Assembly: GCA_030681645.1 (NCBI GenBank)
Contig: JAUXRX010000007.1
Coordinates: 496,001-560,000, forward strand
DNA from: Archangium sp.
GTDB lineage: Bacteria; Myxococcota; Myxococcia; Myxococcales; Myxococcaceae
Length of the DNA stretch: 64,000 nt
Direction: 5' to 3'
Shown: one piece after another, positions 26,500 to 35,233 of the stretch
Layout: every line of letters starts with the position of its first letter
Numbering within the stretch: position 1 is the first letter of the stretch
The notes under the pieces: generated by a model
Databases searched by the model: none
Told to the model about the DNA's origin: nothing
What the model saw: the letters and a program-made list of their open reading frames with translations, nothing else
Made by a program: the position numbers and the translations under genes

Positions 26500-27548
26500 C
26501 GAGCCTGAACGCCCGGCCCACCCCCATCGAGCCAGGCGTCGAAGAGCGCATCGCCGCGCGGCAGGAGCGCGTGCACATTCTCACGGGCCCCACCTGCAAC
26601 AACAACTGCACCTTCTGCATGGAAGAGGACCGCGACGGCCGGATCGTCACCAACAGCGCCACCACCGACGCGGTGGTCCAGAAGATCCTCGCGGACAACC
26701 GGGGCTGCGAAGAGGTGTGCTTCACCTCGGGTGAGCCGACGGTCAACCCGCGCCTGGCGCAGTGGGTGAAGTGGGCGAAGGAAGCGCAGGTGCGCCGCAT
26801 CAGCATGATGACCAACGGGCGCACCCTCTCGTACGAGAAGTACGCCCGCATCTTGATGGGCGCGGGGATGAACCGGTTCTACGTCAGCATTCACGGGCAC
26901 ACCGCGAAGCTGCACGAGTCGCTCACCCGCACCCCCGGCAGCTACGAGCAGACGGTGGGCGGGCTGGAGATGGTGACGAAGTACAAGCGCTACGGGCTCG
27001 AGCTCCACACCAGCACGGTGGTGACGCGGCAGAACCTGCCGTACCTGGGCGAGATCTACCGGTTCCTGCGCAGCAAGGGCGTCGACCAGGTGGTCTTCAA
27101 CGTGATGCAGGCCAACGGGCGGGCCAACACGCACTTCGACGTGCTCTTTCCCCGCTACACGGACATCGCGGCGGCGGCGAAGGCGTTCATCGACGAGGAG
27201 TCGAAGAGCGGCCAGCCGGGCGGCGTGCAGGCCTTCTTCGTCGACATTCCGCTGTGCACCACCACCGCGCTGCCCGATCTCAACCGCGGCTACGTCGAGA
27301 GCTACGTGCACTACGAGCCGCTGGCCAGCGGGGCGAGGCTGATCGGCCAGGACGAAGTGGCGGCGCGGTCGGAGGGCGGGGAGATCGTCGGCATCAAGCG
27401 CAGCGACCTCGACGACGCGCAGCGCACCAAGCGCGCCGAGTGCGCGACCTGCCGGTACACCGCCACCTGCGAAGGGGTGTGGAAGAACTACCTCAAGCGC
27501 TACGGCTGGGACGAGTTCGTGCCCGTCTCGCCGCTCCCGCGGGGCTGA
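26496..27548 (+). CDS. Radical SAM protein in the HxsC position (I)
   Basis: The 350-residue enzyme has CNNNCTFC at residues 34-41, TSGEPTVNPR near 77 (Ser in place of the first Gly of GGEP), VSIHGHTAKLHESLTRTPGS near 130, IPLCTTTALPDLNRGYVE near 250 and CATCRYTATCEGVWKNYLKR near 320. By position, directly after HxsA and coupled to it by a GTGA overlap, it takes the place of the second maturase HxsC. HxsC proteins share the SxHG...HD...PG type of block, but I cannot confirm subfamily membership by eye, since the same block occurs in most rSAM proteins of this cluster. The auxiliary Cys set predicts one extra [4Fe-4S] cluster. Confidence 0.8.
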   Translation: MTSLNARPTPIEPGVEERIAARQERVHILTGPTCNNNCTFCMEEDRDGRIVTNSATTDAVVQKILADNRGCEEVCFTSGEPTVNPRLAQWVKWAKEAQVRRISMMTNGRTLSYEKYARILMGAGMNRFYVSIHGHTAKLHESLTRTPGSYEQTVGGLEMVTKYKRYGLELHTSTVVTRQNLPYLGEIYRFLRSKGVDQVVFNVMQANGRANTHFDVLFPRYTDIAAAAKAFIDEESKSGQPGGVQAFFVDIPLCTTTALPDLNRGYVESYVHYEPLASGARLIGQDEVAARSEGGEIVGIKRSDLDDAQRTKRAECATCRYTATCEGVWKNYLKRYGWDEFVPVSPLPRG

Positions 27549-27555
27549 AGGCCCG

Positions 27556-28491
27556 ATGGCGAACATCGGCTACATGCAGGTGGTGCGGCACTGCAACCAG
27601 TACTGCCGCTTCTGCAGCAACCCTTCCAGCGGCTACATCCTCGATCTCGCCACGGCGAAGAAGGAGATCGACGACTTCGCGCAGCGGAAGTACTTCGGGG
27701 TGATCCTCACCGGGGGCGAGCCTTCGCTCTCGCCGATCATCCCCGACATCACCCGCTACGCGGTCGAGCGCGGGCTGCACGTGCGCATGATCACCAACGG
27801 CTCGCAGCTGGCGAAGCCGGGGCTGGCGCAGCAGTACTTCGACGCGGGCCTGCGCCACTTTCACGTGAGCATTCACAGCGTGCGCGAGGGCGTCGAAGAC
27901 TTCCTCACCGGGGTGAAGGGCAGCTACGTGCAGGCGATGGACGCGCTCGAGCACCTCGCGGCGGTGGGCGCGACCATCAACATCAACACGGTGATCAACC
28001 GCTTCAACGCGGATCACCTCGACGAGAACGTGCGCGAGCTCTACTCGCGCTTTCCGGCGATCAGCCACCAGGTGTGGAACAACCTGGACCCGTCGATGGG
28101 CCGCGCCGAGACGAACCGCGACACCGCGCACCGCCTGGCCGACTTCGAGCTCTCGCTGACGCGGGCGATGCGCTGGCTGCACAAGGCGGGCAAAACCTTC
28201 AGGGTCGAGCGGGTGCCGCTCTGCTACATGACCGAGTTCGCGCACTGCTCGACCGAGACCCGGAAGATCGTGAAGAAGGAAGAGCGCATCGTGCACTTCC
28301 TCGACGAGAAGGGGACCATTCGGCAGACCGACTGGATGCACGCGAAGTCGAAGGCGTGCCAGCAGTGTTCGCTCAACGACATCTGCGGCGGGCTGTTCGA
28401 GCTGGGGGATCATTACGACCTGGGTGAGCTGCACCCGGTGTTCATTCCCCCGCAGCCCATCGTCGATCGGGTTCTGGCTGATCGCGACTGA
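27556..28491 (+). CDS. Radical SAM protein (J)
   Basis: This 311-residue enzyme has CNQYCRFC at residues 13-20, TGGEPSLSP near 52, VSIHSVREGVEDFL near 103, VPLCYMTEFAHC near 222 and CQQCSLNDICGGLFELGDHY near 275. It is the most compact barrel of the group. The His/Ser block reads SIHS rather than SIHG. It starts 7 bases after gene I and is the last gene of the plus-strand operon. A 206-base gap follows, with no gene that I can support, before the convergent regulator. It is a second candidate for the HxsC role or for a later step on the peptide. Confidence 0.83.
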   Translation: MANIGYMQVVRHCNQYCRFCSNPSSGYILDLATAKKEIDDFAQRKYFGVILTGGEPSLSPIIPDITRYAVERGLHVRMITNGSQLAKPGLAQQYFDAGLRHFHVSIHSVREGVEDFLTGVKGSYVQAMDALEHLAAVGATININTVINRFNADHLDENVRELYSRFPAISHQVWNNLDPSMGRAETNRDTAHRLADFELSLTRAMRWLHKAGKTFRVERVPLCYMTEFAHCSTETRKIVKKEERIVHFLDEKGTIRQTDWMHAKSKACQQCSLNDICGGLFELGDHYDLGELHPVFIPPQPIVDRVLADRD

Positions 28492-28697
28492 GTCAGGAGC
28501 CGGGGGCGTGCGCGGTCGTGAAGGGTCTCAGGCTTGAGCCGTGCGCGACCAGGCCCCTCGACCTCGCGCTTTCGTTCCACAGATTGAACGTGGCTTCGTT
28601 CAGGTGAGCGCGGTTGTCTCCTTTGTTGACTGTGAGGCGGGGGGGGCGAGGGGTCTCAAAAGCCTGTCCTCTTTGATGACAAATAACCGGCGCGGCT

Positions 28698-29294
28698 TCA
28701 GGAGAAGCGCGCGCGCCAACTGGCGCTGACAGCCTGGAGATCCTGCAGCTCGGCGTCTTCGGCGAGCTTGCGTGCCGTGGCCTTGCGGAGCGCCGTCGGA
28801 GAAGGCTGCTCCCTCGCATGGGCGAGGGACGTGCGCAGCGACTCCGCCTCACGCACGAACTCGAGGTTCGGATCCCGGCGGAGTTCGTCGGGGTGGTAGA
28901 GGCCGGCGAGGTACCCCTCCATCGTGCGGTTGACGAGCGCGCGCAGCGTCGAGCGGAGTTCGACGAGGAGCGTGTTGACGTCCACGCGGCCGACGAGGTG
29001 CTCCTCCCAGATGTGCATGCGCCGCTCGAGACACTCGAGTCGCGCGATCCCCGACTTGTTGAGCCGCCAGGCTGCGACCCTTCCGCGCCGGGTGTAGGTG
29101 GCCGCTTCGACCAGCCCTGCGTCTTCGAGCCGGACCAGGCTGCGATGGACCTGCTGGCGTTTGCGGCCGGTCAGGTGCCCGAGCGTCGTCGGCGTCTGCT
29201 CGGTCCGCGCGATCAGGAGCAGCAGAAGCACGTCCGTCGGCTCGAGCGCGAGCTGGCGCGCCCAGAATCGCCCCACCGCTTCGATCGCCTTCAC
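28698..29294 (-). CDS. Winged-helix (MarR-like) transcriptional regulator
   Basis: The 198-residue protein has a DNA-binding winged helix at about residues 15-85: LALEPTDVLLLLLIARTEQT, LGHLTGRKRQQVHRSLVRLE, DAGLVEAATYTRRGRVAAWR, NKSGIARL. This is the order of the MarR/PadR type. The C-terminal half is helical and Glu/Arg-rich, and could form the dimer interface. The GTG start at 29294 is chosen because the longer frame upstream runs into the rSAM gene K and has no other good start. It lies 56 bases downstream of K on the same strand and converges with the Hxs operon, so it is the best candidate for a dedicated regulator of the cluster. Confidence 0.7.
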   Translation of the reverse strand: MKAIEAVGRFWARQLALEPTDVLLLLLIARTEQTPTTLGHLTGRKRQQVHRSLVRLEDAGLVEAATYTRRGRVAAWRLNKSGIARLECLERRMHIWEEHLVGRVDVNTLLVELRSTLRALVNRTMEGYLAGLYHPDELRRDPNLEFVREAESLRTSLAHAREQPSPTALRKATARKLAEDAELQDLQAVSASWRARFS

Positions 29295-29350
29295 GGCGCA
29301 GATCCCTCGATACCTCGCCTCATCAAGGCCGTGTTCGCCTCCCGGAGAAG

Positions 29351-30391
29351 CTAACCGTCCTTCGCCTTGAACAGCTCGGGGAAGATGCCCTTCAACGCCT
29401 CGCCCGACTTCCTGTCCTTCGAGGAGACCTCCGCCGTCGCGGGCACGCCCTTGCCCATCTCCCCCAGCTGCGCGCGCGCCGTCGCCGGGGGCGCAGGCAC
29501 CACGATGTTCTCCGGCACGAACGTCTCTCCGGGGCCCGTGAACATCCGCGCGATGCCGTCGAGCGGGGCCGGGGCAGCGAGCGCGTTGGCGACCGGCGTG
29601 AGCTCGTCGTCTCCAAAGCGGGCGAGGTAGGTGGCGTCGACGCCCGAACACCGCTCCCTCGCCGGGCAGCCCGCACATTGCGGCGCGAACGCGCGGGGGG
29701 CGCCAGGCAGCGCGCGGGTGATGAAGGGCCCCAGCAGGCAGCTCGGAATTCCAGAGACGAAGGTGCGCAGGCCCAGCCTCTGCGCGGCGTCGAGGGCGTG
29801 GAGCGCGTACGGCACCGCCAGCGCGAGGCGGGGGATCACGCGATCCATGGCGGCCACCGCGCGCCCGGCCACCAGCGGAGCCGTCACCTGCCACGCGCTC
29901 ACGCCGCGGGACTGCAGCAGGGGGCCGATGGCGTTGAGCACCCGGTAGTTCGAGCGCGTCATCACCGTGGTCGCCACCACCTGCAGGCCGTGCGAGCGCG
30001 CCACGCCCAGGCCCGCCACCAGCGCGCGGAAGCTGCCCTCGACCGCCGTGTGGTAGTCGTGCACGGCGGGTTCTCCACCGAGCACCGTGACGTGCACGTC
30101 GGTCAGGCCCGCCGCCGCGAGCGCCGGGGCCAGCGAAGCGAGGAGACGGCCGTTCGTCTGCAGACCCACCCGCTCGAAGCCCTGCGCGCGGGCCAGCCGG
30201 ATCACCTCTGCGAGGGCTGGCTGCAGCGTCGGTTCGCCCCCCACCAGGGTGAGCTCGGTGGCGCCGGTGCCCCGCAGTCGCGCCAACTCGGTCGCGAGGT
30301 CAAGGGGAGATGAAGGCGGCAGCGCGTCCTGCGAGCAGAAGACACAGGCGTTGTTGCACGCGCGGCCGAGCGACAGCGTGACGCGCGTCAT
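29351..30391 (-). CDS. Radical SAM protein (K)
   Basis: The 346-residue protein has CNNACVFC at residues 12-19, VGGEPTLQPA near 50, VTVLGGEPAVHDYHTAVEGS near 100, IPSCLLGPF near 220 and CAGCPARERCSGVDATYLAR near 247. The SxHG block has become VTVLGG, which is unusual. After the auxiliary-cluster motif there is an extra tail of about 80 residues that ends KAKDG, has no Cys, and is not shared with the other members. Its ATG is 6 bases downstream of the stop of the Tat-signal protein gene, so the two are probably co-transcribed, with the regulator following. This pairing makes the Tat protein a candidate substrate. Confidence 0.83.
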   Translation of the reverse strand: MTRVTLSLGRACNNACVFCSQDALPPSSPLDLATELARLRGTGATELTLVGGEPTLQPALAEVIRLARAQGFERVGLQTNGRLLASLAPALAAAGLTDVHVTVLGGEPAVHDYHTAVEGSFRALVAGLGVARSHGLQVVATTVMTRSNYRVLNAIGPLLQSRGVSAWQVTAPLVAGRAVAAMDRVIPRLALAVPYALHALDAAQRLGLRTFVSGIPSCLLGPFITRALPGAPRAFAPQCAGCPARERCSGVDATYLARFGDDELTPVANALAAPAPLDGIARMFTGPGETFVPENIVVPAPPATARAQLGEMGKGVPATAEVSSKDRKSGEALKGIFPELFKAKDG

Positions 30392-30397
30392 CGGGGG

Positions 30398-30838
30398 TTA
30401 CAGCTGCGCGATCGCGTGCTGGCGCAGCGTCACCAGCTTCGGCACCGGCAGACCGGTGGCCTCGTAGTGCTCGAGCCACTCGCCCAGCGCGCGGGCGGCC
30501 TGGCCTTCACGCTCTTCTGTCGGCCCGCCGTGGTTGCACACGTAGATCGACAACGAGCGGGACTGGCCGACACCCGGAATGCCCGAGTCATCGCGCTTGA
30601 GCACGTTGAGGCGGAAGTGGTCTGCGCCGTCGCGCAGGTGCACGGCGACTGCACCCTGAATGAGGTGCACCGCCTCGACTTCCCACACGCCGAAGAGGGT
30701 GAGGCCCGGCTCGAGGCTGCGGAAGGGCAGCGGCTCGCCCGGCGCCTGCGTCGTGGCAGGAGGGGGAGCGGCCAGCGCCGGGGCTGCGATCGCTCCGACT
30801 CCAAGCCAGGTCACGACATCTCGGCGGCGCAGTGTCAT
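30398..30838 (-). CDS. Tat-signal exported protein of unknown function
   Basis: The N-terminus (MTLRRRDVVTWLGVGAIAAP) has an Arg-Arg-x-Asp pattern before a hydrophobic stretch and an ALAA cleavage site, as expected for a twin-arginine signal peptide; export of a folded, possibly cofactor-bearing or modified protein is implied. The mature part of about 120 residues has strands (FGVWEVEAVHLIQGAVAVHL, SRSLSIYVCNHGG) and a C-terminal helix ending LPVPKL. It resembles the lipoprotein at 18437-18934 in order of elements. It contains one Cys followed by Asn-His-Gly-Gly. The gene leads a small operon with rSAM K and is divergent from rSAM L. Confidence 0.7.
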   Translation of the reverse strand: MTLRRRDVVTWLGVGAIAAPALAAPPPATTQAPGEPLPFRSLEPGLTLFGVWEVEAVHLIQGAVAVHLRDGADHFRLNVLKRDDSGIPGVGQSRSLSIYVCNHGGPTEEREGQAARALGEWLEHYEATGLPVPKLVTLRQHAIAQL

Positions 30839-30849
30839 CGGAGTCGCGA

Positions 30850-30878
30850 GGTTAGGGGCTGCGCGTGAGCGAGGTCAA
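30850..30878 (-). promoter_or_regulatory. Possible promoter of the Tat-protein/rSAM K operon
   Basis: On the minus strand TTGACC (30878-30873) is followed after 17 bases by CTAACC (30855-30850), about 12 bases before the ATG. The -35 is good but the -10 is weak, and the leader would be very short. Confidence 0.3.
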
Positions 30879-30896
30879 GTCATACACTCGCGCGCC

Positions 30897-31802
30897 TTGG
30901 CGCTCCTCGACGTCATCCTCGGGTACGACTGCAACCTCGCCTGTGACTACTGCACCATCAGCACCCCCATGCGGGCGCGCGCCCTGTCGACGCCCGCGGT
31001 GGTCCAGGCGCTGCGCGAGGGACGGGCGCTCGGCTTCGACACCGTCTCCTTCACCGGCGGCGAGCCGACCATTCGGGGCGACCTGCTGGGCCTGGTGAGC
31101 GCGGCGCGGGCGCTCGGGTTTCGCGACGTGAAGGTGCAGACCAACGGGCTGATGCTGGCGCACGAGGGCAACCTCGATCGCCTCATCGCCGCCGGCCTGA
31201 CCCGCCTGCACCTCTCGATTCATACCCACGAGCGCGAGGCCTACGAGCGGCTGGTGCAGCGGGAAGGCACCTGGGACCTGATGCGGCGCGCCCTCGCGCT
31301 GGCCGTGGCCCGGCCCATCACCTTCGTCGCGGACGCCATCATCAAGCACGACACCTGGGCGCGGCTGCCAGACGCGATCGACTGGTTGGCCGACGCGGGC
31401 GTGCGCGAGGTGCACCTCTGGTACGTCTCGCTCACCGACGGCAACCGGGACAACGTCACCTCGCTGCCGCGCATGACCGGGGTGATGCCCGCGGTGCACG
31501 AGGCGCTGCGCCGGGGAAAGACCCGCGGCGTCGAGGTGCGTTCCCTCCATGTGCCCCGCTGCCTGCTCGGCCCGCTGGCGTCCCACGCGTGGGATCCCGG
31601 CGCCGACCGGGTGCGCGTTGTCAGTCCAGATGCCACCTTCGACCTCAAGGACAGCCGCCTGGCCGGCCATGTCCACGTGGCGGGGTGTGAGGGCTGCACC
31701 TTCCGGGCGGTCTGCCCTGGCGTCCGCCCCGATTACCTCGCGCAGTTCGGTGAAGGTGAGTTCCACGCCGTTCCCTGCGTGGACCGGCCCCAAAGTGCGT
31801 GA
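30897..31802 (+). CDS. Radical SAM protein (L)
   Basis: The 301-residue enzyme has CNLACDYC at residues 12-19, TGGEPTIRGD near 50, LSIHTHEREAYERL near 103, VPRCLLGPLASHAW near 218 and CEGCTFRAVCPGVRPDYLAQ near 262. The TTG at 30897 is chosen as start because it places the first Cys at residue 12 as in B, E and K; the frame is open for another 80 codons upstream but that part overlaps the divergent Tat-protein gene and has low coding quality. The MopE-like protein gene begins 47 bases downstream on the same strand, so the two may be co-transcribed. Confidence 0.8.
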   Translation: MALLDVILGYDCNLACDYCTISTPMRARALSTPAVVQALREGRALGFDTVSFTGGEPTIRGDLLGLVSAARALGFRDVKVQTNGLMLAHEGNLDRLIAAGLTRLHLSIHTHEREAYERLVQREGTWDLMRRALALAVARPITFVADAIIKHDTWARLPDAIDWLADAGVREVHLWYVSLTDGNRDNVTSLPRMTGVMPAVHEALRRGKTRGVEVRSLHVPRCLLGPLASHAWDPGADRVRVVSPDATFDLKDSRLAGHVHVAGCEGCTFRAVCPGVRPDYLAQFGEGEFHAVPCVDRPQSA

Positions 31803-31849
31803 CCTGCATCAACCCGAAAGGGTAGGCTGACGACTTCCCCGGGGCTCAC

Positions 31850-34800
31850 ATGACCAGCAACACGACGCGTCGTTTGGTCCAGGCGACCTTCCTCTTCGTT
31901 CTCATTGCCAGCTTTCCGGGGTGCGATTGCGGCCGCCCCAACACCGGCGAAGACGGCGGCATGCTCGATGGAGGCGACGGTGGCGGCACCGGCACGGGCG
32001 GCGGCACCGGCATGGGCGGCGGCGGTGGTGGCGAGTGCGTCGATCAGGACGGCGACGGGTTCGGCATGGGCGCGGGTTGTCAGGGCGACGACTGCAACGA
32101 CGCCGACCCCGCGGTGCACCCCGGCGCGACTGAGCTGTGCAACGGCGCCGACGACAACTGCAACGCGATGATCGACGAGGGGCTCGCCGACCTGACCTGC
32201 GGCGTCGGCGCGTGTGCCCGCACCGCCCCGGCGTGCGTCGGCGGCGTGGCGGGGCAGTGCGTGCCCGGCACGAGCTCGGCCGAGCAGTGCAACGGCCTCG
32301 ACGACGACTGCAACGGCGTGGTGGACGACGGGCCCGCGGGCCAGTCCCAGGCGTGCGTCACCGGGCAGGACGGCGTGTGCTCGCCCGGGTTGACCCAGTG
32401 CCGCGGCGACGGCGGCGTGGTCTGCGTGGCCGAGCGGGTCGCCGGCCCTGAGGCGTGCAACGCCCTGGACGACAACTGCAACGGCGGCATCGACGAGAAC
32501 GACCCCGATGGCGGCGTGAGCTGCAACAGCGGCCAGCTGGGCGCCTGCAGCTCGGGCGTCACCCTCTGCGCCGACGGCGGCATCACCTGCGTGGCGCTCG
32601 CGCAGCCGCGGGTCGAGTGGTGCAACGGCATCGACGACAACTGCGACGGCCTGATCGACGACGGCAACCCCGACGCGGGCGTCGCCTGCAGCACCGGCCT
32701 CGTGGGCGTGTGCGACATCGGCGCGACCACCTGCGCCGATGGCGGCCTGTTGTGCGTGCAGCAGTTCGCGCCGATCGCCGAGGTCTGCAACGGCCTCGAC
32801 GACGACTGCAACGGCAACTCCGACGAGAACAACCCGGGCGGCAACGTGTCGTGCGACACCGGGCTGCTGGGCGTCTGCCGGCCGGGCGCGACGCTCTGCG
32901 CCGACGGCGGGGTGACCTGCGTCGGAAACACCGGGCCGTCGGCCGAGGCCTGCAACGGCCTCGACGACAACTGCGACGGCGTGGCCGACGACGGCTCGCC
33001 CGGCGCGGGCCTGACGTGCACCACCGGCCTGCTGGGCCAGTGCGCCGCCGGCAGCACCATCTGCGAGGACGGCGGCGTGGCGTGCGTGCAGACGAACCAG
33101 CCGATCATCGAGCGCTGCAACGGCCTCGACGACAACTGCGACGGCACGGGCGACGAAGGCGACCCGGACGGGGGCCTGGCCTGCTCCACCGGCCTGCTGG
33201 GCATCTGCGCCGCGGGCACCACGTCGTGCACCTCGGGCGCGATCGCCTGCAACCAGAACGTCTCTCCGGCGAACGAGGTCTGCGACGGCTTCGACAACGA
33301 CTGTGACGGCACGAACGACGACGGCAACCCGGGCGGCGGCGCGACCTGCTCGACCGGTGAGCTCGGCGTCTGCTCCGCGGGCACCACCAACTGCACCGCC
33401 GGCGCGATCGCCTGCGATCGCAACGTCGCCCCCAGCAGCGAGACCTGCGACGGCCTGGACAACAACTGTGACGGCGCGGTGGACGACGGGAACCCCGGCG
33501 GCAACGCCACCTGCAACACCGGCAACCTGGGCGTCTGCGCCGCCGGCACCACCGCGTGCACGGGTGGCGCGGTGCAGTGCAACCAGAACGTCGGCTCCTC
33601 CGTCGAGGTCTGCGACGGGCAGGACAACAACTGCAACGGCAGCGCGGACGAAGGCAACCCCGGCGGCGGAGTGGCCTGCAACACGGGCCTGCTGGGCGTG
33701 TGCAGCGCGGGCACCACGTCGTGCACCAACGGCGCCATCGTCTGCAACCAGAACGTGACGCCCTCCGCGGACACGTGCGACGGCCTGGACAACAACTGCG
33801 ACGGCGCGGTGGACGAAGGCAACCCCGGCGGCGGCGTGGCCTGCAGCACCGGGAACCTCGGCGTCTGCGCGGCGGGCACCACCGCCTGCACCAGCGGGGC
33901 GATCGCCTGCAACCAGGACGTGGCCTCGTCAGCGGAGGTCTGCGACACTCTGGACAACGACTGCGACGGGGTGGTCAACAACGGCGACCCGGGCGGCGGC
34001 GCCAACTGCAGCACCGGTGAGCTGGGGGTCTGCGCGGCGGGCACCACGGCCTGCACCGCCAACGTGATCGTGTGCAACCGCAACGTCGCCCCGGGCGCCG
34101 ACACCTGCGACGGGCTGGACAACAACTGCGACGGCACCACGGACGAGGGCAACCCCGGTGGCGGGCTGGCCTGCACCACCGGCTTGCCCGGCATCTGCTC
34201 CTCGGGCACCACCGCCTGCACCAGCGGGGCGATCGCCTGCAACCAGAACCTGATGCCCAGCGCCGACACCTGCGACGGGCTGGACAACAACTGCAACGGC
34301 GCCGTGGACGAAGGCAACCCCGGCGGCGGCCTGGCCTGCAACACCGGCAACCTCGGCGTCTGCGCCGCGGGCACCACCGCCTGCACCAGCGGGGCGATCG
34401 CCTGCAACCAGAACGTGGCCTCCTCAGCGGAGGTCTGCGACGGCGTGGACAACAACTGCGACGGCGCGGTGGATGACGGCAACCCCGGCGGCGGCGCAGT
34501 CTGCAACACCGGCGCGGCCGGCGTCTGCGCAGCAGGCACCACCGCCTGCACCAGCGGGGCGATCGCCTGCAACCAGAACGTGGCCCCCTCAGCCGAGGTC
34601 TGCGACGGCCAGGACAACGACTGCAACGGGGCGAGCGATGAAGGCAACCCCGGGGGCGGCGCGAGCTGCCTCACCGGACTGCAGGGAGTCTGCTCCGCAG
34701 GCACCACCGCCTGCACCAGCGGGGCGATCGCCTGCAATCAGAACACGGCCGCCAGCACGGAGATCTGCGACGGGCTGGACAACAACTGCGACGGCCAGGT

Positions 34801-35233
34801 GGACATCAACCCCACCAGCCCGGACGGCATCCCCAACAGCTGTGGCGCGTCGACGGGCCTCACCGTGAACATCGCCCCGGGCGGCTCGCAGGACGTGACG
34901 GGCTTCGTCGACGTCAGCGGCGACGACTTCTTCGTCGTCAACTTCGCCGGGGTGCCGGGGGTCGGCCAGTACTACCACCCGAAGATCGAGCTCGTCGGCA
35001 ACCCCGGAGGCCAGTTCGTCCTGAGCGTGGAGAACACCTGCGGCAGCGGCGTCTGGTGCGGAGCCGACGTCACCACGCTCGAGATGGCCTTCCCTGCCAA
35101 CCCGAACAACTGCCTGACCTTCGGCAACTGCAGCGACGCCACCCCCCGCTACACGACGTGGGTGGTCCGGGTGAGGCGGGTGGCCGGCGCGTCGAACTGC
35201 GCGACCTACACGGTGCGGCTCAACAACCTGTAG
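31850..35233 (+). CDS. MopE-like Cys-rich repeat lipoprotein, 17 repeat units
   Basis: A signal peptide with a lipobox (LIASFPGC) is followed by a Gly/Asp-rich linker and then seventeen units, each containing a core such as CNGLDDNCDGVADDG or CDGLDNNCDGAVDEG about every 60 residues, with further spaced Cys in each unit. This is the putative metal-binding motif of the MopE/Cu-binding family. The acidic DxDxxCxG pattern could bind calcium or another metal, and the Cys probably form disulfides outside the cell. The last 120 residues form a separate beta-rich domain. The DNA is strongly repetitive, with later units nearly identical. It overlaps the convergent gene M by 14 bases. Surface display is likely; a link to the rSAM enzymes is only positional. 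Confidence 0.85.
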   Translation: MTSNTTRRLVQATFLFVLIASFPGCDCGRPNTGEDGGMLDGGDGGGTGTGGGTGMGGGGGGECVDQDGDGFGMGAGCQGDDCNDADPAVHPGATELCNGADDNCNAMIDEGLADLTCGVGACARTAPACVGGVAGQCVPGTSSAEQCNGLDDDCNGVVDDGPAGQSQACVTGQDGVCSPGLTQCRGDGGVVCVAERVAGPEACNALDDNCNGGIDENDPDGGVSCNSGQLGACSSGVTLCADGGITCVALAQPRVEWCNGIDDNCDGLIDDGNPDAGVACSTGLVGVCDIGATTCADGGLLCVQQFAPIAEVCNGLDDDCNGNSDENNPGGNVSCDTGLLGVCRPGATLCADGGVTCVGNTGPSAEACNGLDDNCDGVADDGSPGAGLTCTTGLLGQCAAGSTICEDGGVACVQTNQPIIERCNGLDDNCDGTGDEGDPDGGLACSTGLLGICAAGTTSCTSGAIACNQNVSPANEVCDGFDNDCDGTNDDGNPGGGATCSTGELGVCSAGTTNCTAGAIACDRNVAPSSETCDGLDNNCDGAVDDGNPGGNATCNTGNLGVCAAGTTACTGGAVQCNQNVGSSVEVCDGQDNNCNGSADEGNPGGGVACNTGLLGVCSAGTTSCTNGAIVCNQNVTPSADTCDGLDNNCDGAVDEGNPGGGVACSTGNLGVCAAGTTACTSGAIACNQDVASSAEVCDTLDNDCDGVVNNGDPGGGANCSTGELGVCAAGTTACTANVIVCNRNVAPGADTCDGLDNNCDGTTDEGNPGGGLACTTGLPGICSSGTTACTSGAIACNQNLMPSADTCDGLDNNCNGAVDEGNPGGGLACNTGNLGVCAAGTTACTSGAIACNQNVASSAEVCDGVDNNCDGAVDDGNPGGGAVCNTGAAGVCAAGTTACTSGAIACNQNVAPSAEVCDGQDNDCNGASDEGNPGGGASCLTGLQGVCSAGTTACTSGAIACNQNTAASTEICDGLDNNCDGQVDINPTSPDGIPNSCGASTGLTVNIAPGGSQDVTGFVDVSGDDFFVVNFAGVPGVGQYYHPKIELVGNPGGQFVLSVENTCGSGVWCGADVTTLEMAFPANPNNCLTFGNCSDATPRYTTWVVRVRRVAGASNCATYTVRLNNL

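Noticed and set aside
28492..28697. Possible small gene or RNA in the gap after rSAM J
   Set aside because: No open frame with a good start, no tRNA-like fold and no convincing terminator could be supported.
32080..34737. 885-codon open frame on the minus strand
   Set aside because: It is the antisense shadow of the MopE-like repeat gene, with Pro/Ser/Ala-rich repeats produced by the complementary codons.
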